This document shows positions 10,084-19,405 of a DNA stretch of 64,000 nt, one piece after another. A program made the translations under genes and the position numbers. The notes beneath the pieces are model-generated. The model did not search any database, was not told the origin of the DNA, and worked only from the letters and a program-made list of their open reading frames with translations. The stretch's first letter is position 1. Each line of letters opens with the position of its first letter. Origin of the DNA: SHWC01 sp945902735 (GTDB lineage: Bacteria > Pseudomonadota > Alphaproteobacteria > UBA828); the NCBI GenBank assembly GCA_945902735.1, contig CAMDNF010000003.1:1-64000 (forward strand), written 5' to 3'.

Positions 10084-11231
10084 GGTCGAATCATGTGGCC
10101 GATCAAACGCGCTGTCTCCGGCGCGCCATCGAGCCTATAGGAACACGGACCAGGCCGTGGCCGGCCGAGCGCGCGCGTGATCGCTTCGGCAAGGCGTTCG
10201 GCGCTGAGCTCGATCTCGGGCACCACGATGGCGCGCCCCTCGCGCGCAAGCGCCATGGCGCGCACCGATTGCTCGGTCTCTTGCCCGGCTGCGAAGGGCA
10301 CCAACACGCTGCGGACCTCGGCACTGAGAATATCCATGACGGTATTATAGCCCGCTTGCGAGACCGAGAGCGCCGCCCGCCCGAGCAGCGAGGGGAAATC
10401 CGCGCGCACGCGTTCAACGGTCATGCCCACGCTGGCCCTTGCCTGCCAAGCCGCCATGACCGCTTCGTCGATCCCCGCCCCAACCAGCACGCGCCATGGC
10501 ATGGCGCGGATTTGTTCATTGTTGATGTCATGAGCCCCAAGCGCGGCCTCGATCAAGCGCCCGCCGACCGCGCCACCGCCCGCCGATATGATGATCTCGC
10601 CCCCACCCACGCCAGGCGGGGCGATCGCGTCCGATCCGCTTGCCACATAGCCGGTATGGACGATCAAATCGGCAATCTCGTTGGCCAGGGGAAAACTCGC
10701 GCCAAACGGCACCAAGCGCTCATCGCCATGCACCAAAACCCGGTCATAATAATCGCGGGCGAGCTGTGCCATCTCGTGCGTGCGATCGGCTCTACCCTTC
10801 TCGACCAATATGTCGCGCACCGAGCTGATGATGATCGGGCGCGGAACCACAAGGCGCGTTGCCTCGAGTAGCGGCATCAACTCGAAGCGCAATTGACGGC
10901 GACCGAAGGGAAACATTTCGGTGATCAGCACGCGCGGGCGTAGCGTGTGAAAAACTTCAAGCAAATGCGCCCGACGGCGGGTCTTGAATTCATCATCGAT
11001 CGCCTGGCCGCTCGCGTCGACGAGATGTGAAAAGCGCGCATCAGCCGCCCGCACCGGTTCAAGCTGCACCAAGCGCACGCCATCGAGCGCGATCGGTTCC
11101 GCCATACCGCCTGACACCAGCACGACCTCGAGTTCACGGGCGGCCAATGCGCGCGCAATCGCGGCCGCGCGCTTCAAATGCCCGATACCGAGTAAATGTT
11201 GAACGTAAATCAGAACAGGCGTGGCGGGCAT
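10080..11231 (-). CDS. Predicted glycosyltransferase, MurG/COG4671-like (copy 1)
   Basis: 383 residues with a GT-B layout. The N-terminal YVQHLLGIGHLKRAAAIARAL loop is typical of MurG-like and COG4671 enzymes; a central EIIISAGGGAVGGRL glycine loop and a late SQAGYNTVMDIL donor-site motif with E--QS--A follow. The same order occurs in the gene at 14214-15440, making two distant paralogues in a single operon. It overlaps its upstream neighbour by 22 bases and its downstream one by four. Donor and acceptor are unknown. Confidence 0.8.
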   Translation of the reverse strand: MPATPVLIYVQHLLGIGHLKRAAAIARALAARELEVVLVSGGMAEPIALDGVRLVQLEPVRAADARFSHLVDASGQAIDDEFKTRRRAHLLEVFHTLRPRVLITEMFPFGRRQLRFELMPLLEATRLVVPRPIIISSVRDILVEKGRADRTHEMAQLARDYYDRVLVHGDERLVPFGASFPLANEIADLIVHTGYVASGSDAIAPPGVGGGEIIISAGGGAVGGRLIEAALGAHDINNEQIRAMPWRVLVGAGIDEAVMAAWQARASVGMTVERVRADFPSLLGRAALSVSQAGYNTVMDILSAEVRSVLVPFAAGQETEQSVRAMALAREGRAIVVPEIELSAERLAEAITRALGRPRPGPCSYRLDGAPETARLIGHMIRP

Positions 11232-11833
11232 AGCGCGTCATCATCGGAGGAACGCAGCGGAATATTCATTTTCTCAATAGAGGGCGTGCCATCTGGCGCC
11301 AATTTGAAATGATGCGCGGCACTCCAATCAAGCCGATCCGGTGGCTTGCCCACCATCGGCCAATTCACCGCCAACGCATAGAGCGCACGGATCACGCCCT
11401 TATGCGTGATCGCGATGGTGGGCACACCGTCCGTCGCGCGCTGGGCCAAAAAGGGCGCGAGGCGCCTTTGCACCAAGCGCGGGCTTTCGCCGCCCGGTGG
11501 CGCGAAGTCGAGCCCACGCGCCTCGATATCGGCCGTGCCGTTTGGGTCTAAGCGGCGAACGTCCTCAAGCCGCTGTCCCTCCCACTGGCCCCAGCGCATT
11601 TCACCGAGCACCGGCTCGAAAGCAATCCCGCGCGCGCCCAAAAGCTGCGCGGTTTGCACCGCGCGCAACAGCGGGCTTGAGAACCAGCGATAGGAGTCGA
11701 ACGCCGCCGGCACGCGCCAACGGCGCACCTCGGCAATTCCCTCAAGACTCAACGCCACATCGGTGCCGCCCTGGATTCGCCCTTCGGCGTTCCAGCGTGT
11801 CGGGCCATGACGAATGACCACGAGGTTCGTCAT
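11210..11833 (-). CDS. Histidine phosphatase family protein (phosphoglycerate mutase-like)
   Basis: 207 residues beginning MTNLVVIRHGPTRWNAEGR: the RHG catalytic motif with phospho-acceptor His at residue 9. The second Arg (SSPLLRAVQTA) and the distal His (TIAITHKGVIRAL) are in place, so the enzyme should be active. Members act on sugar phosphates, phosphoproteins or nucleotides. Its position between two glycosyltransferases, overlapping both, suggests dephosphorylation of a sugar or lipid-carrier phosphate in the same pathway (inference). Confidence 0.85.
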   Translation of the reverse strand: MTNLVVIRHGPTRWNAEGRIQGGTDVALSLEGIAEVRRWRVPAAFDSYRWFSSPLLRAVQTAQLLGARGIAFEPVLGEMRWGQWEGQRLEDVRRLDPNGTADIEARGLDFAPPGGESPRLVQRRLAPFLAQRATDGVPTIAITHKGVIRALYALAVNWPMVGKPPDRLDWSAAHHFKLAPDGTPSIEKMNIPLRSSDDDALCPPRLF

Positions 11834-12975
11834 GCCGAGACCACGGAACGTAAAAGCGTACCAAGCGCGGCACTCGCGGTCTTTAGGCTATGGCGCGTGG
11901 CGACACGGTCATAAGCGGCTTGGCCAAAGGCCGCGCGGCGTGCGTCGTCGTCAAGCAATCTGACCACGGCCTCGGCAAAGCTCATGGGATTGCGCGCCTC
12001 GACCAATGCGCCGGTCACGCCATCGACGATGATTTCCGAAACCCCGCGCTCGTGCCCCGCCACGACCGCCAATCCAGCCGCCTGCGCTTCGAGCAACGCC
12101 ATGCCATAGGCCTCATTCACCGCGGGCCACACCATAAGATCCGCCACCGCGTAGAAATCGGGTAAATCATCTTCTGCCCGCATCCCGGCATAGCGAACGC
12201 GCTCAGGACCAAGCGGCGCCAGCGCCTGTTCAACCGCGCCACGCGCCTCGCCATCGCCAACCACGATCAACGCAAATCGAGGCCGCCCGATCAGCTCGAG
12301 CGCGCGCCCTAGCAGGCGATAGGACGCCAGCTTATCGCCCGGCCGCATCATGCCAACGGCGAGCAACCATGGTTGCGCGGGGTCAAGATCGAGGCTGGCC
12401 GCGAGCCGCGCGCGATGGTCCCACCGCGCCTCGCGCGCTGTTTGATAGGGCTCGGGGTCGAGGAACGGCGGCAGGCGGTGTAACCGGCTCGGCACCAAAC
12501 CCAGCGGCGCGAGCCCGGTCTCGTCTTCCGGCGTGAAGGAAATCACCGCCGCCGCGCGACCGATTGCGCCCGCGGCAGCCTCGTTGTTGAGTGCATAAGG
12601 CCCATGCGTCTGCTTGCGAGCGAACGAGGCCTCGGCGACCACATAGGGAATGCCGAGCGCCTCTGCGACCTCGGGCCCAATCCAATCGGGCGCCTTGTGG
12701 TAGAGGTGATAGGTGAACCAGAGGCGCGGTCGTTCTGCCGGCCTCCGCGTTTTGTATTTGGCGATCAATCGGCGCGCGGCGCGCAAGCCACTTGATTTGA
12801 GCGCCATCTGCCTTCGACGATCGCCCTCGCCCTCATAGGCGCGAAACCGCGAGGCCAATTCGACCTCATGGCCGGCCCCTTCAAGCGCCCGCATCAAGAG
12901 CCGCGCCACGCGCCGATCGCCCGACGGCGCCTTGTGGGTCGGCGGTTTCATCGGTGCATAGAACGCGATGTTCAT
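11830..12975 (-). CDS. Glycosyltransferase family 4 protein
   Basis: 381 residues from ATG 12975, which overlaps the upstream stop (ATGA). The N-terminal domain has an APMKPPTHKAPSGDRRVA loop; the C-terminal Rossmann domain has LLAVGMMRPGDKLASY and the E-x7-E donor site in WPAVNEAYGMALLEAQAAGL. This GT-B retaining type transfers a hexose from a nucleotide sugar. No membrane segment is seen, so it works at the cytoplasmic face. Confidence 0.85.
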   Translation of the reverse strand: MNIAFYAPMKPPTHKAPSGDRRVARLLMRALEGAGHEVELASRFRAYEGEGDRRRQMALKSSGLRAARRLIAKYKTRRPAERPRLWFTYHLYHKAPDWIGPEVAEALGIPYVVAEASFARKQTHGPYALNNEAAAGAIGRAAAVISFTPEDETGLAPLGLVPSRLHRLPPFLDPEPYQTAREARWDHRARLAASLDLDPAQPWLLAVGMMRPGDKLASYRLLGRALELIGRPRFALIVVGDGEARGAVEQALAPLGPERVRYAGMRAEDDLPDFYAVADLMVWPAVNEAYGMALLEAQAAGLAVVAGHERGVSEIIVDGVTGALVEARNPMSFAEAVVRLLDDDARRAAFGQAAYDRVATRHSLKTASAALGTLLRSVVSA

Positions 12976-14195
12976 GACAGCCCGAAGCGCGCGGCGAGCG
13001 GCGCGATGCACGCCTCAAGCGAGAAGTGCCGGCGCACATGTTCAAAGCCCGCCGCGCCAAGCCGCTCGCGTAAAGTGGGGTCGCGAATCATCCGCTCAAG
13101 CGCCGCCGCCAGTGCTTTGGGATCGGCGGGCGGCACCAGAAGCCCGGTCTCGCCATCGGTGATCAATTCGGGCACCGCGGCGAACAAGGTCGCCACCACC
13201 GCGCGCGCTTGGCTCAAGGCTTCGAGCAGAACATTCGGCAGCCCGTCCTGATCGCCGCTTGTGGCGCGCCGGCTCGCCAGCACGAAAAAATCCGCGCTCC
13301 GTAGCGCCTCGAGCACGAAGGTCTGCGGCTGCGCACCGTGCCATTCAATATGCGCCGCGAGATTGAGCGTCGCGGCTTTGTCACGTAAATCCGGCAATAA
13401 CGGGCCACCGCCGATATGCACGAAGCGCCAGGCGAGGCTTCGCGGTAGAAGCGCGAGCGCGTCGAGCAGATCGTCATAACCTTTTTTTTCTACCGCCCGC
13501 CCGACCGAAAGAATGATCACCGGCGCGCCCATTTGGCTGCCATCGCGCGTCGCCGCATGAGCGGGCGGCGGCGGAAAGCGCTCGAGATCGAGACCATGAT
13601 AAATGAGTGAGACACGGCCATCGGGCGCGAGCCCGTTCAAATGGTCGAGATTCGCGCGTGTGCACGTCACCGCGAAGTCGCACGCCTCGAGCTTCTCGCG
13701 CTTTTCCCACGCGGGCGTTGTCCAAATATCTTTGGCGTGCGCCGAAACGCTGAATTTCAACCTGCGCAGCGCTGCGGCATAGCGCGCGACCGATGAAGGC
13801 GTGTGGAGGAAATGGGCGTGCAGCCGTATCACGTCATCGGCCAATTCATCGGCGAGCACGAGCGCCTGGCCGAACCGGCGAATGCGGTTGCGGCTCAAAT
13901 CCCGCATCAAATCCTTGAGCCACAGAAGCCGCGCTAATTTATAGCCCGGCTTTTGCCGAGCCCGCCGCCATGCGGCAAACACGCGTGACGGTTCTTGGTG
14001 CAAATATTCGGGCAAATAGGTGATGGGCGCCGCGATCTCATCGTGGATCGGGTGACGAACTCGCTCGGTCGGGTGGCGCAATGAATAGAGCCTGAGCTTG
14101 AGCCCGCGTCCTTCAAGCGCCCTGATTTCTTGCGCGATGAAGGTCTCGGAGAGGCGAGGATAGCCCTTGAGAATAAACGCGACCGCCTTATCCAC
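12972..14195 (-). CDS. Glycosyltransferase family 4 protein (WcaL-like)
   Basis: 407 residues. It opens with AFILKGYPRLSETFIAQEI, the signature of the WcaL/AmsK group used in exopolysaccharide assembly. The middle has LHAHFLHTPSSVA and SVSAHAKDIW, and the C half ILSVGRAVEKKGYDDLLDAL and the donor E-x7-E region ending GLPNVLLEALSQARAVVAT. It lies 18 bases downstream of the first gene of the operon and overlaps the next by four bases. Confidence 0.88.
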   Translation of the reverse strand: MDKAVAFILKGYPRLSETFIAQEIRALEGRGLKLRLYSLRHPTERVRHPIHDEIAAPITYLPEYLHQEPSRVFAAWRRARQKPGYKLARLLWLKDLMRDLSRNRIRRFGQALVLADELADDVIRLHAHFLHTPSSVARYAAALRRLKFSVSAHAKDIWTTPAWEKREKLEACDFAVTCTRANLDHLNGLAPDGRVSLIYHGLDLERFPPPPAHAATRDGSQMGAPVIILSVGRAVEKKGYDDLLDALALLPRSLAWRFVHIGGGPLLPDLRDKAATLNLAAHIEWHGAQPQTFVLEALRSADFFVLASRRATSGDQDGLPNVLLEALSQARAVVATLFAAVPELITDGETGLLVPPADPKALAAALERMIRDPTLRERLGAAGFEHVRRHFSLEACIAPLAARFGLS

Positions 14196-14213
14196 GATGC
14201 CGACGGGGCTCGT

Positions 14214-15440
14214 TCAGGTCTGTCGCGCGACGACTCGCAGGCGCGGCGCGGCGCGGCGCTTTTCGAGCTTCTGGCGAACCAGCTTGTTGACGCTATCGAG
14301 CCCGTCGAGCAAGCCCGGCACCACCACGGCCGACGGCAGACGTTGGCTCGGCAGGCGCCGGATCGCGGTCGCCATGGCGCGCGGGTCGCGCCGCTCGTCC
14401 TCGAGCAGCATGGCAATGAGGCCAAGCTTCTGCGCGCGTGCGGCACGGATATATTGCTCCATGCGTGGCACGCGGCGCGGCACGATGATCGCGCGCTTGT
14501 CGAACGACAGAATTTCGCAAAACGTGTTGTAGCCGCCCATCGCGACCACGCCGAGCGCGCGCGCCATGAGTGTTTCCATATGGGCATCGAAGGTGATCAT
14601 GTGCACTTTGGAAAGTTTGCTGGCGCGTTTGAGAAACTCGCCCTGCTTTTCCGAATGCATGAAGGGCCCAAGCACGAGCAGCGCGGGATAGGGCAGATCA
14701 GGATCGTACTCATAGGCCTTAAGCACCCAATCGATCAAGGCCTCACCATCGCCGCCGCCACCGGGGGTGACCAAAACATAGGGCGCGCGGATCGGCAGAT
14801 CCTTCAACTTGGCAACCGATGATGTTTCGGCGCGCCGCAAATAACCCGTGAAGGTAATTTTCTCGCGCACCGCTTTGGGCAGCGAAATCTCCGCCAGCGG
14901 ATCGCAAATTTGCGGCAGGCCATAAACCCAGATGTCGTCATAAAGATTTTTGAGCGCGGGCAGCACGTTTTTGCGTTGCCATTCGGGTTCGAGCAAGGAA
15001 GGCTCGTCCATCACATCGCGTAGGCCCAGCACAAGCGGCGTGCCACGCTCGCGCAGCATATGGAGCGTTTCCGCCACTTCGCCGCGCAAGCCCAAAGGCT
15101 CCTTGTCGACCAAGAAAAGGTCTGGGTCGAAAATGTCAGCGGTGTGTTTGATGATCGAGGCGCGAAGGTTGATCGTCTCCTCGATATCGATATGAAGGTT
15201 GAGCGGCGTGTATTCGCCATTGCGCAGTTTGATCACGCCCGGCACGCGGACGAAATCGACCCGGCCACGAAGGTCGAAACTGCCGATGATCGGCGAGCCC
15301 GATAGAATCAGAACCGAAAGATCGCGATTTTCTTCGACCAACGAGTGTGCGATCGCGCGGCAGCGGCACAAATGGCCGAGGCCGAACGTATCGTGGCTAT
15401 AGATCAGGATTCGTGGACCCGTGCGCATTTTACTATCCAT
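14214..15440 (-). CDS. Predicted glycosyltransferase, COG4671-like (copy 2), first gene of operon
   Basis: Up to 408 residues; ATG 15440 and in-frame ATG 15428 are both possible, the second giving the tidy start MRTGPRILIYSHDTFGLGH. That loop, the YVLVTPGGGGDGEAL glycine segment and the MGGYNTFCEILSFDKRA donor motif match the COG4671 type of MurG-like glycosyltransferase. It heads a run of nine minus-strand genes down to 6253. The ABC exporter-like gene starts divergently at 15575, leaving about 135 bases for opposing promoters. Confidence 0.82.
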   Translation of the reverse strand: MDSKMRTGPRILIYSHDTFGLGHLCRCRAIAHSLVEENRDLSVLILSGSPIIGSFDLRGRVDFVRVPGVIKLRNGEYTPLNLHIDIEETINLRASIIKHTADIFDPDLFLVDKEPLGLRGEVAETLHMLRERGTPLVLGLRDVMDEPSLLEPEWQRKNVLPALKNLYDDIWVYGLPQICDPLAEISLPKAVREKITFTGYLRRAETSSVAKLKDLPIRAPYVLVTPGGGGDGEALIDWVLKAYEYDPDLPYPALLVLGPFMHSEKQGEFLKRASKLSKVHMITFDAHMETLMARALGVVAMGGYNTFCEILSFDKRAIIVPRRVPRMEQYIRAARAQKLGLIAMLLEDERRDPRAMATAIRRLPSQRLPSAVVVPGLLDGLDSVNKLVRQKLEKRRAAPRLRVVARQT

Positions 15441-15574
15441 CGCGGCCCCCGAGGCCTGTCCATTTTATTTTGCCGATCCACCCATTGTCGGGCGGCGGGT
15501 TCGGGCGACGCATTATGCCATAGGCCGGGCGGATGATGAAGGGCCCACGGACACCGATTTCCCAAGGAAACACG

Positions 15575-18331
15575 ATGGTTTACGACCGAAGCCCGGTGAA
15601 TTAGTGTGGCGCGGCGACATACGTGGGCGCGACCGTCTGCCGGGTCATGGAAAAAATCTCTTCAAGTTCATCTTCAAATACACCCGCAGGCAGCAGATCT
15701 ACATCATCTGTGTGACCGCGGCGGCATTGCCTTTCTATTACTCCTCACTCGACATCCCGAAAAAAAATCGTTAACGCCGCGCTGAAAGTCGACGACCCGA
15801 TGACCGCGGGCGATGAGTTCCCGCGCTATCTCTCTGTGCTCGGCTTCGACATCATCGCGCTCGACCAGCTGCCGCTGCTCTTCGCGCTCTGCGCGCTTTT
15901 TCTGGCGCTCGAGCTCGTCAATGGCGGCTTCAAGATGTATATCAACATCTACAAAGGTCGCCTTGGCGAGCGGATGCTGCGCCGTATCCGCTATATGCTC
16001 TATGCGCGGATCATGCGCTTTCCCCTGCCGCATTTCCGAAAGATCTCGACCGGCGAGCTGGTCCCGATGATCACCTCCGAGGTCGAACCCTTGGGCGGCT
16101 TCATTGGCGATGCCTTCGCGCTGCCGGCGCTCCAAGGCGGCCTGCTCCTCACCGCTATTTTCTACATTTTCTCGCAAGATCCTTACATGGGCGCGGCCGC
16201 GGTCGCGCTCTATCCCATGCAGGCCTATGTCATTCCGAAACTGCAGAAGAAGGTCAATCAACTCTCCAAGCTGCGCGTCAAAGAGGTGCGCGGTCTTGCC
16301 GAGCGGATGACCGAAACGGTGCAGGGCGTGCAAGAAATTCACGCGCATAACACCGCGCACTATCATTTTTCCGAATTTTCCGAACGCCTCGGCGAGGTGT
16401 TCAACATCCGCTTTCAGATCTACAACAAAAAATTCTTCATCAAATTTTTGAACAACTTCATCGCACAGCTGACGCCGTTTTTCTTTTTCACGGTGGGCGG
16501 CTATTTGGTGATCAAGGGCGATCTCTCGCTTGGCTCGCTGGTCGCGGTGCTCGCGGCCTATAAGGACCTCTCGCCGCCTTGGAAGGAACTGCTCAATTTC
16601 TATCAGCAGTTTCAGGACGTACGAATCAAATACGAGCAGGTGATCGGGCAGTTCGAACCGCCTGGCATGATGAATGAGGAAAAGCAGCTGAGTGAGCCCG
16701 AGATCATTCCGCCCCTGAAAGGCGAATTACAGGCCGCCAATGTTTCGCTGCAAGATGAAGACCAGGTTTCGATCGTGAGCGGCGTCAGCGTGCGCTTCAA
16801 ACTCGACGAGCACGTCGCGGTGGTTGGCAGCGCGGGCAGCGGCAAAGAGGAACTTCTGCTCGTTCTGGCGCGCTTGATTGAGCCCACAAGTGGGCGTGTC
16901 GCGGCCGGCGGCACCGAACTCGGCCCCTTGCCCGAAGCCATAACCGGGCGCCGCATCGGTTTCGTGAGCCAGAATGCGTATTGTTTCTCCGCGTCCTTGC
17001 GGAACAATATTCTCTACGGTCTAAAGCACCGCCCCATTTCCGATCCGCCGCCCGAGATCGCCGATCCCGCCGAACGCAAGCGTTGGCTGAGCGAAGCCGT
17101 TGTCGCCGGCAATTCCCGCTACGACATTTTGGCCGATTGGGTCGATTACAATGCCGCGGGCGCATCCGATAGCGCGGGCGCGACCGGGGCCGCACTCCAA
17201 GCCGCCCAAATCGCCGACCTCGCCGATGACATTTATCAATTCGGTTTGCGCGGCGCGCTGGATCCCGTCAAGCAGCCTGCGGCCGCAGCAAAAATACTCG
17301 AGGCCCGCCGTGCGCTGAGCGAGCGCATTCATGAACCGGCCTATACGAATTTGGTCGAACGCTTCGATCGCGAGCGCTACTGCACCAATGCCACGCTGGC
17401 CGAGAATCTTATCTTCGGCAATACGGTCGGCAAAACCTTCGATATGGATCGCCTGGCCGAGCACCCCTTCGTTCTCCAGGTGCTCGATAAATGCGGATTG
17501 ACCGATGATATTTTGACCAAGGGTCATCAACTTGCCGCGACGATGATCGAATTGTTTGCCGATCTGCCGAGCGATCATGAGCTATTCCAGCGCTTCAGTT
17601 TCATCAGCGCCGACGATCTGCCCGATTACCAGGCGCTGCTCGGCCGGGTTGAGCGCGACAAGCTGAAAGAGATCAAAGGCCCCGACCGTACCCGCCTATT
17701 GTCGCTGCCCTTCAAATTGGTGCCGGCGCGTCATCGCCTCGGCCTAATCGATGAGGCGTTTCAGCCGCGCGTCCTTGTCGCGCGCCGTATGTTCCATGAT
17801 GAATTACCTGAGGCGCTGGCCCGCGCGGTCGAATTCTTCGATGCCGAGCACTACAACGCGGCCGCGACCGTGCAGGACAATATCCTGTTCGGCAAGGTCG
17901 CCTATGGCGTTGCCGATGCGCAGGACAAAGTTGGCGCGTTGATTTCAGAGGTGATCGCCAGCCATGAACTCAAGGACGTCGTGATGTCGGTCGGGCTTGA
18001 GGCAGAGGCCGGTATCGGCGGCTCGCGGCTTTCGGTCGCGCAGCGCCAAAAAATCGCCATCGCCCGTAACGTGATCAAACAGCCCGATGTTCTGTTCATC
18101 TCCGAAGCCACAAGCGCGCTCGATAGCGCTTCGCAGGGCCGGGTGATGCAGAACCTCCGTCAAGCCTTCAAGGGCCGCGGCCTGGTCTGGTCGCTCCAGC
18201 GGGCGAGCTTTGCCAAAAGCTTCGATCGAGTGCTGGTGATGCGGAATGGCTCGGTGGTCGAGCAGGGCCTGTTCGAGGAGGTCGACAAAGAGGGGCCGGC
18301 CTTCCGAGAACTCTCAATGGCGGAAAACTAG
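15575..18331 (+). pseudogene. ABC exporter-like protein with enlarged, degenerate ATPase domain; two small indels near its start
   Basis: ATG 15575 has a good ribosome site (AAGGA, 8 bases upstream). The frame shifts at CCCGG 15592-15596 (one base short) and returns at the A8 run 15760-15767 (one base extra), giving net zero: 2757 nt, 918 residues, with SPGELVW and IPKKIVNAALKV joining cleanly. Residues ~50-365 are a six-helix exporter membrane domain. The nucleotide-binding domain is odd: Walker A GSAGSGKE (Glu after the Lys, ~425), Q-loop ~466, an insert of about 275 extra residues, signature LSVAQ (~819), Walker B LFISEA (Ser for Asp) and Gln at the H-loop. A [LV]x[ED/N]N[IL][IL][FY]G block occurs three times (~475, 608, 766). 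If only the main frame is used, the first ATG is 15800. Confidence 0.75.
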
Positions 18332-18429
18332 GTGGATTCGGCTTTCCCAGGCCGGGTCACCGGCCCATTATAGAGGATAGAGGTCTGGATGAATTGGGCG
18401 GGCGGGTCAAAGGACCATGAGGTGACCTC

Positions 18430-18906
18430 ATGATTTTGCAGGAAGATGTCGATCTGCTGCGCAACATTCCGCTGTTCCGCAACATCGATTCCTCGAAGCT
18501 TAAGCTCTTGGCGTTCACCGCCGAACGCCTGACCTATCACGCGGGCGATGTGTTGTTCAGCCAGGGCGACCAGGGCGATGCGGCCTATATCATCGTTCAG
18601 GGTGAAGCCGACGTAATCATCAACACGCCGAGCGGATCGCTCACCGTTGCCACGGTCAAGAAGAACGATTTTGTCGGCGAAATCGCGATCCTGTGTGATG
18701 TGCCGCGTACCGCGACCGTCAAAGCCAAATCGGAAGTTGTCACGCTGCGCATCGCGAAAGACGTGTTCTTCCAACTCGTTCAACAATTCCCGCAAATCTC
18801 GGTTGAGCTGATGCGCGAGCTCGCGGGGCGGCTTGAGCGCACCAATCAAAAGCTCCAGCAAGCGGTCGGCGAGATCAAGCGCCTCTCTTCCGTCAATCCG
18901 ACATGA
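18430..18906 (+). CDS. Cyclic nucleotide-binding domain protein
   Basis: 158 residues, essentially one CNB domain (CRP/PKA type): DLLRNIPLFRNIDSSKL at the start, beta-roll to residue ~110, with the phosphate-binding cassette FVGEIAILCDVPRTATVKA (Glu and Arg contacts present). A C-terminal helix (~residues 118-150) has no helix-turn-helix, so it is not a CRP-like regulator but a sensor or regulatory subunit. It follows the ABC gene by 98 bases on the same strand, hinting that it modulates that protein. Ligand, cAMP or cGMP, is not determined. Confidence 0.88.
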   Translation: MILQEDVDLLRNIPLFRNIDSSKLKLLAFTAERLTYHAGDVLFSQGDQGDAAYIIVQGEADVIINTPSGSLTVATVKKNDFVGEIAILCDVPRTATVKAKSEVVTLRIAKDVFFQLVQQFPQISVELMRELAGRLERTNQKLQQAVGEIKRLSSVNPT

Positions 18907-18916
18907 ACGGATCGAC

Positions 18917-19405
18917 GTGAGTCGGCTTGATAGTTTTCTCCGCCGCATCACGGCGCAACGCGACTGCCTCGATCACGCCGCCACATTGATCGCCGCCATC
19001 GAAGGACCGATCGTCGAGCTTGGGCTCGGCAATGGCCGCACCTTCGATCATTTGCGGGCCCTCTTTCCGCACCGTGAAATTTTCGCGTTCGACCGCCGGC
19101 TCGCGGCCGATCCCGCTAGCGCGCCCGATCCCGCACACCTCGTATTGGGCGATTTTCGCGATAGCGTGCCAGCCGCCCTCACCCGTATCGGCGCACCGGC
19201 CGCGCTTGTGCATTGCGATTTCGGCAGTGGCCGGCCCGAGCGCGACCGAGCCCTTGCCGCCTCGATCGCACCGATGCTGTTGCCAATTCTTGCCAAGGGC
19301 GCGGTCGCGGTGAGCGACCAAGCGCTCGATCATCCATCGTTCGTCGCGGCGGCACTGCCCGGCGGCGTCGAACCGGGGCGGTATTTTATCTACCGCATTT
19401 CTTAG
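18917..19405 (+). CDS. Small SAM-dependent methyltransferase (Methyltransf_17-like), copy B
   Basis: 162 residues from GTG 18917, ten bases after the cyclic-nucleotide-binding gene, so probably cotranscribed. The frame is open further upstream but that part overlaps the preceding gene, and the homology with copy A begins at SRLDSFLRR. Motif I is IVELGLGNGRTFDHLR, followed by IFAFDRRLAADP and LVHCDFGSG. Substrate unknown. Its stop overlaps the stop of the convergent cyclase gene by four bases. Confidence 0.8.
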   Translation: MSRLDSFLRRITAQRDCLDHAATLIAAIEGPIVELGLGNGRTFDHLRALFPHREIFAFDRRLAADPASAPDPAHLVLGDFRDSVPAALTRIGAPAALVHCDFGSGRPERDRALAASIAPMLLPILAKGAVAVSDQALDHPSFVAAALPGGVEPGRYFIYRIS

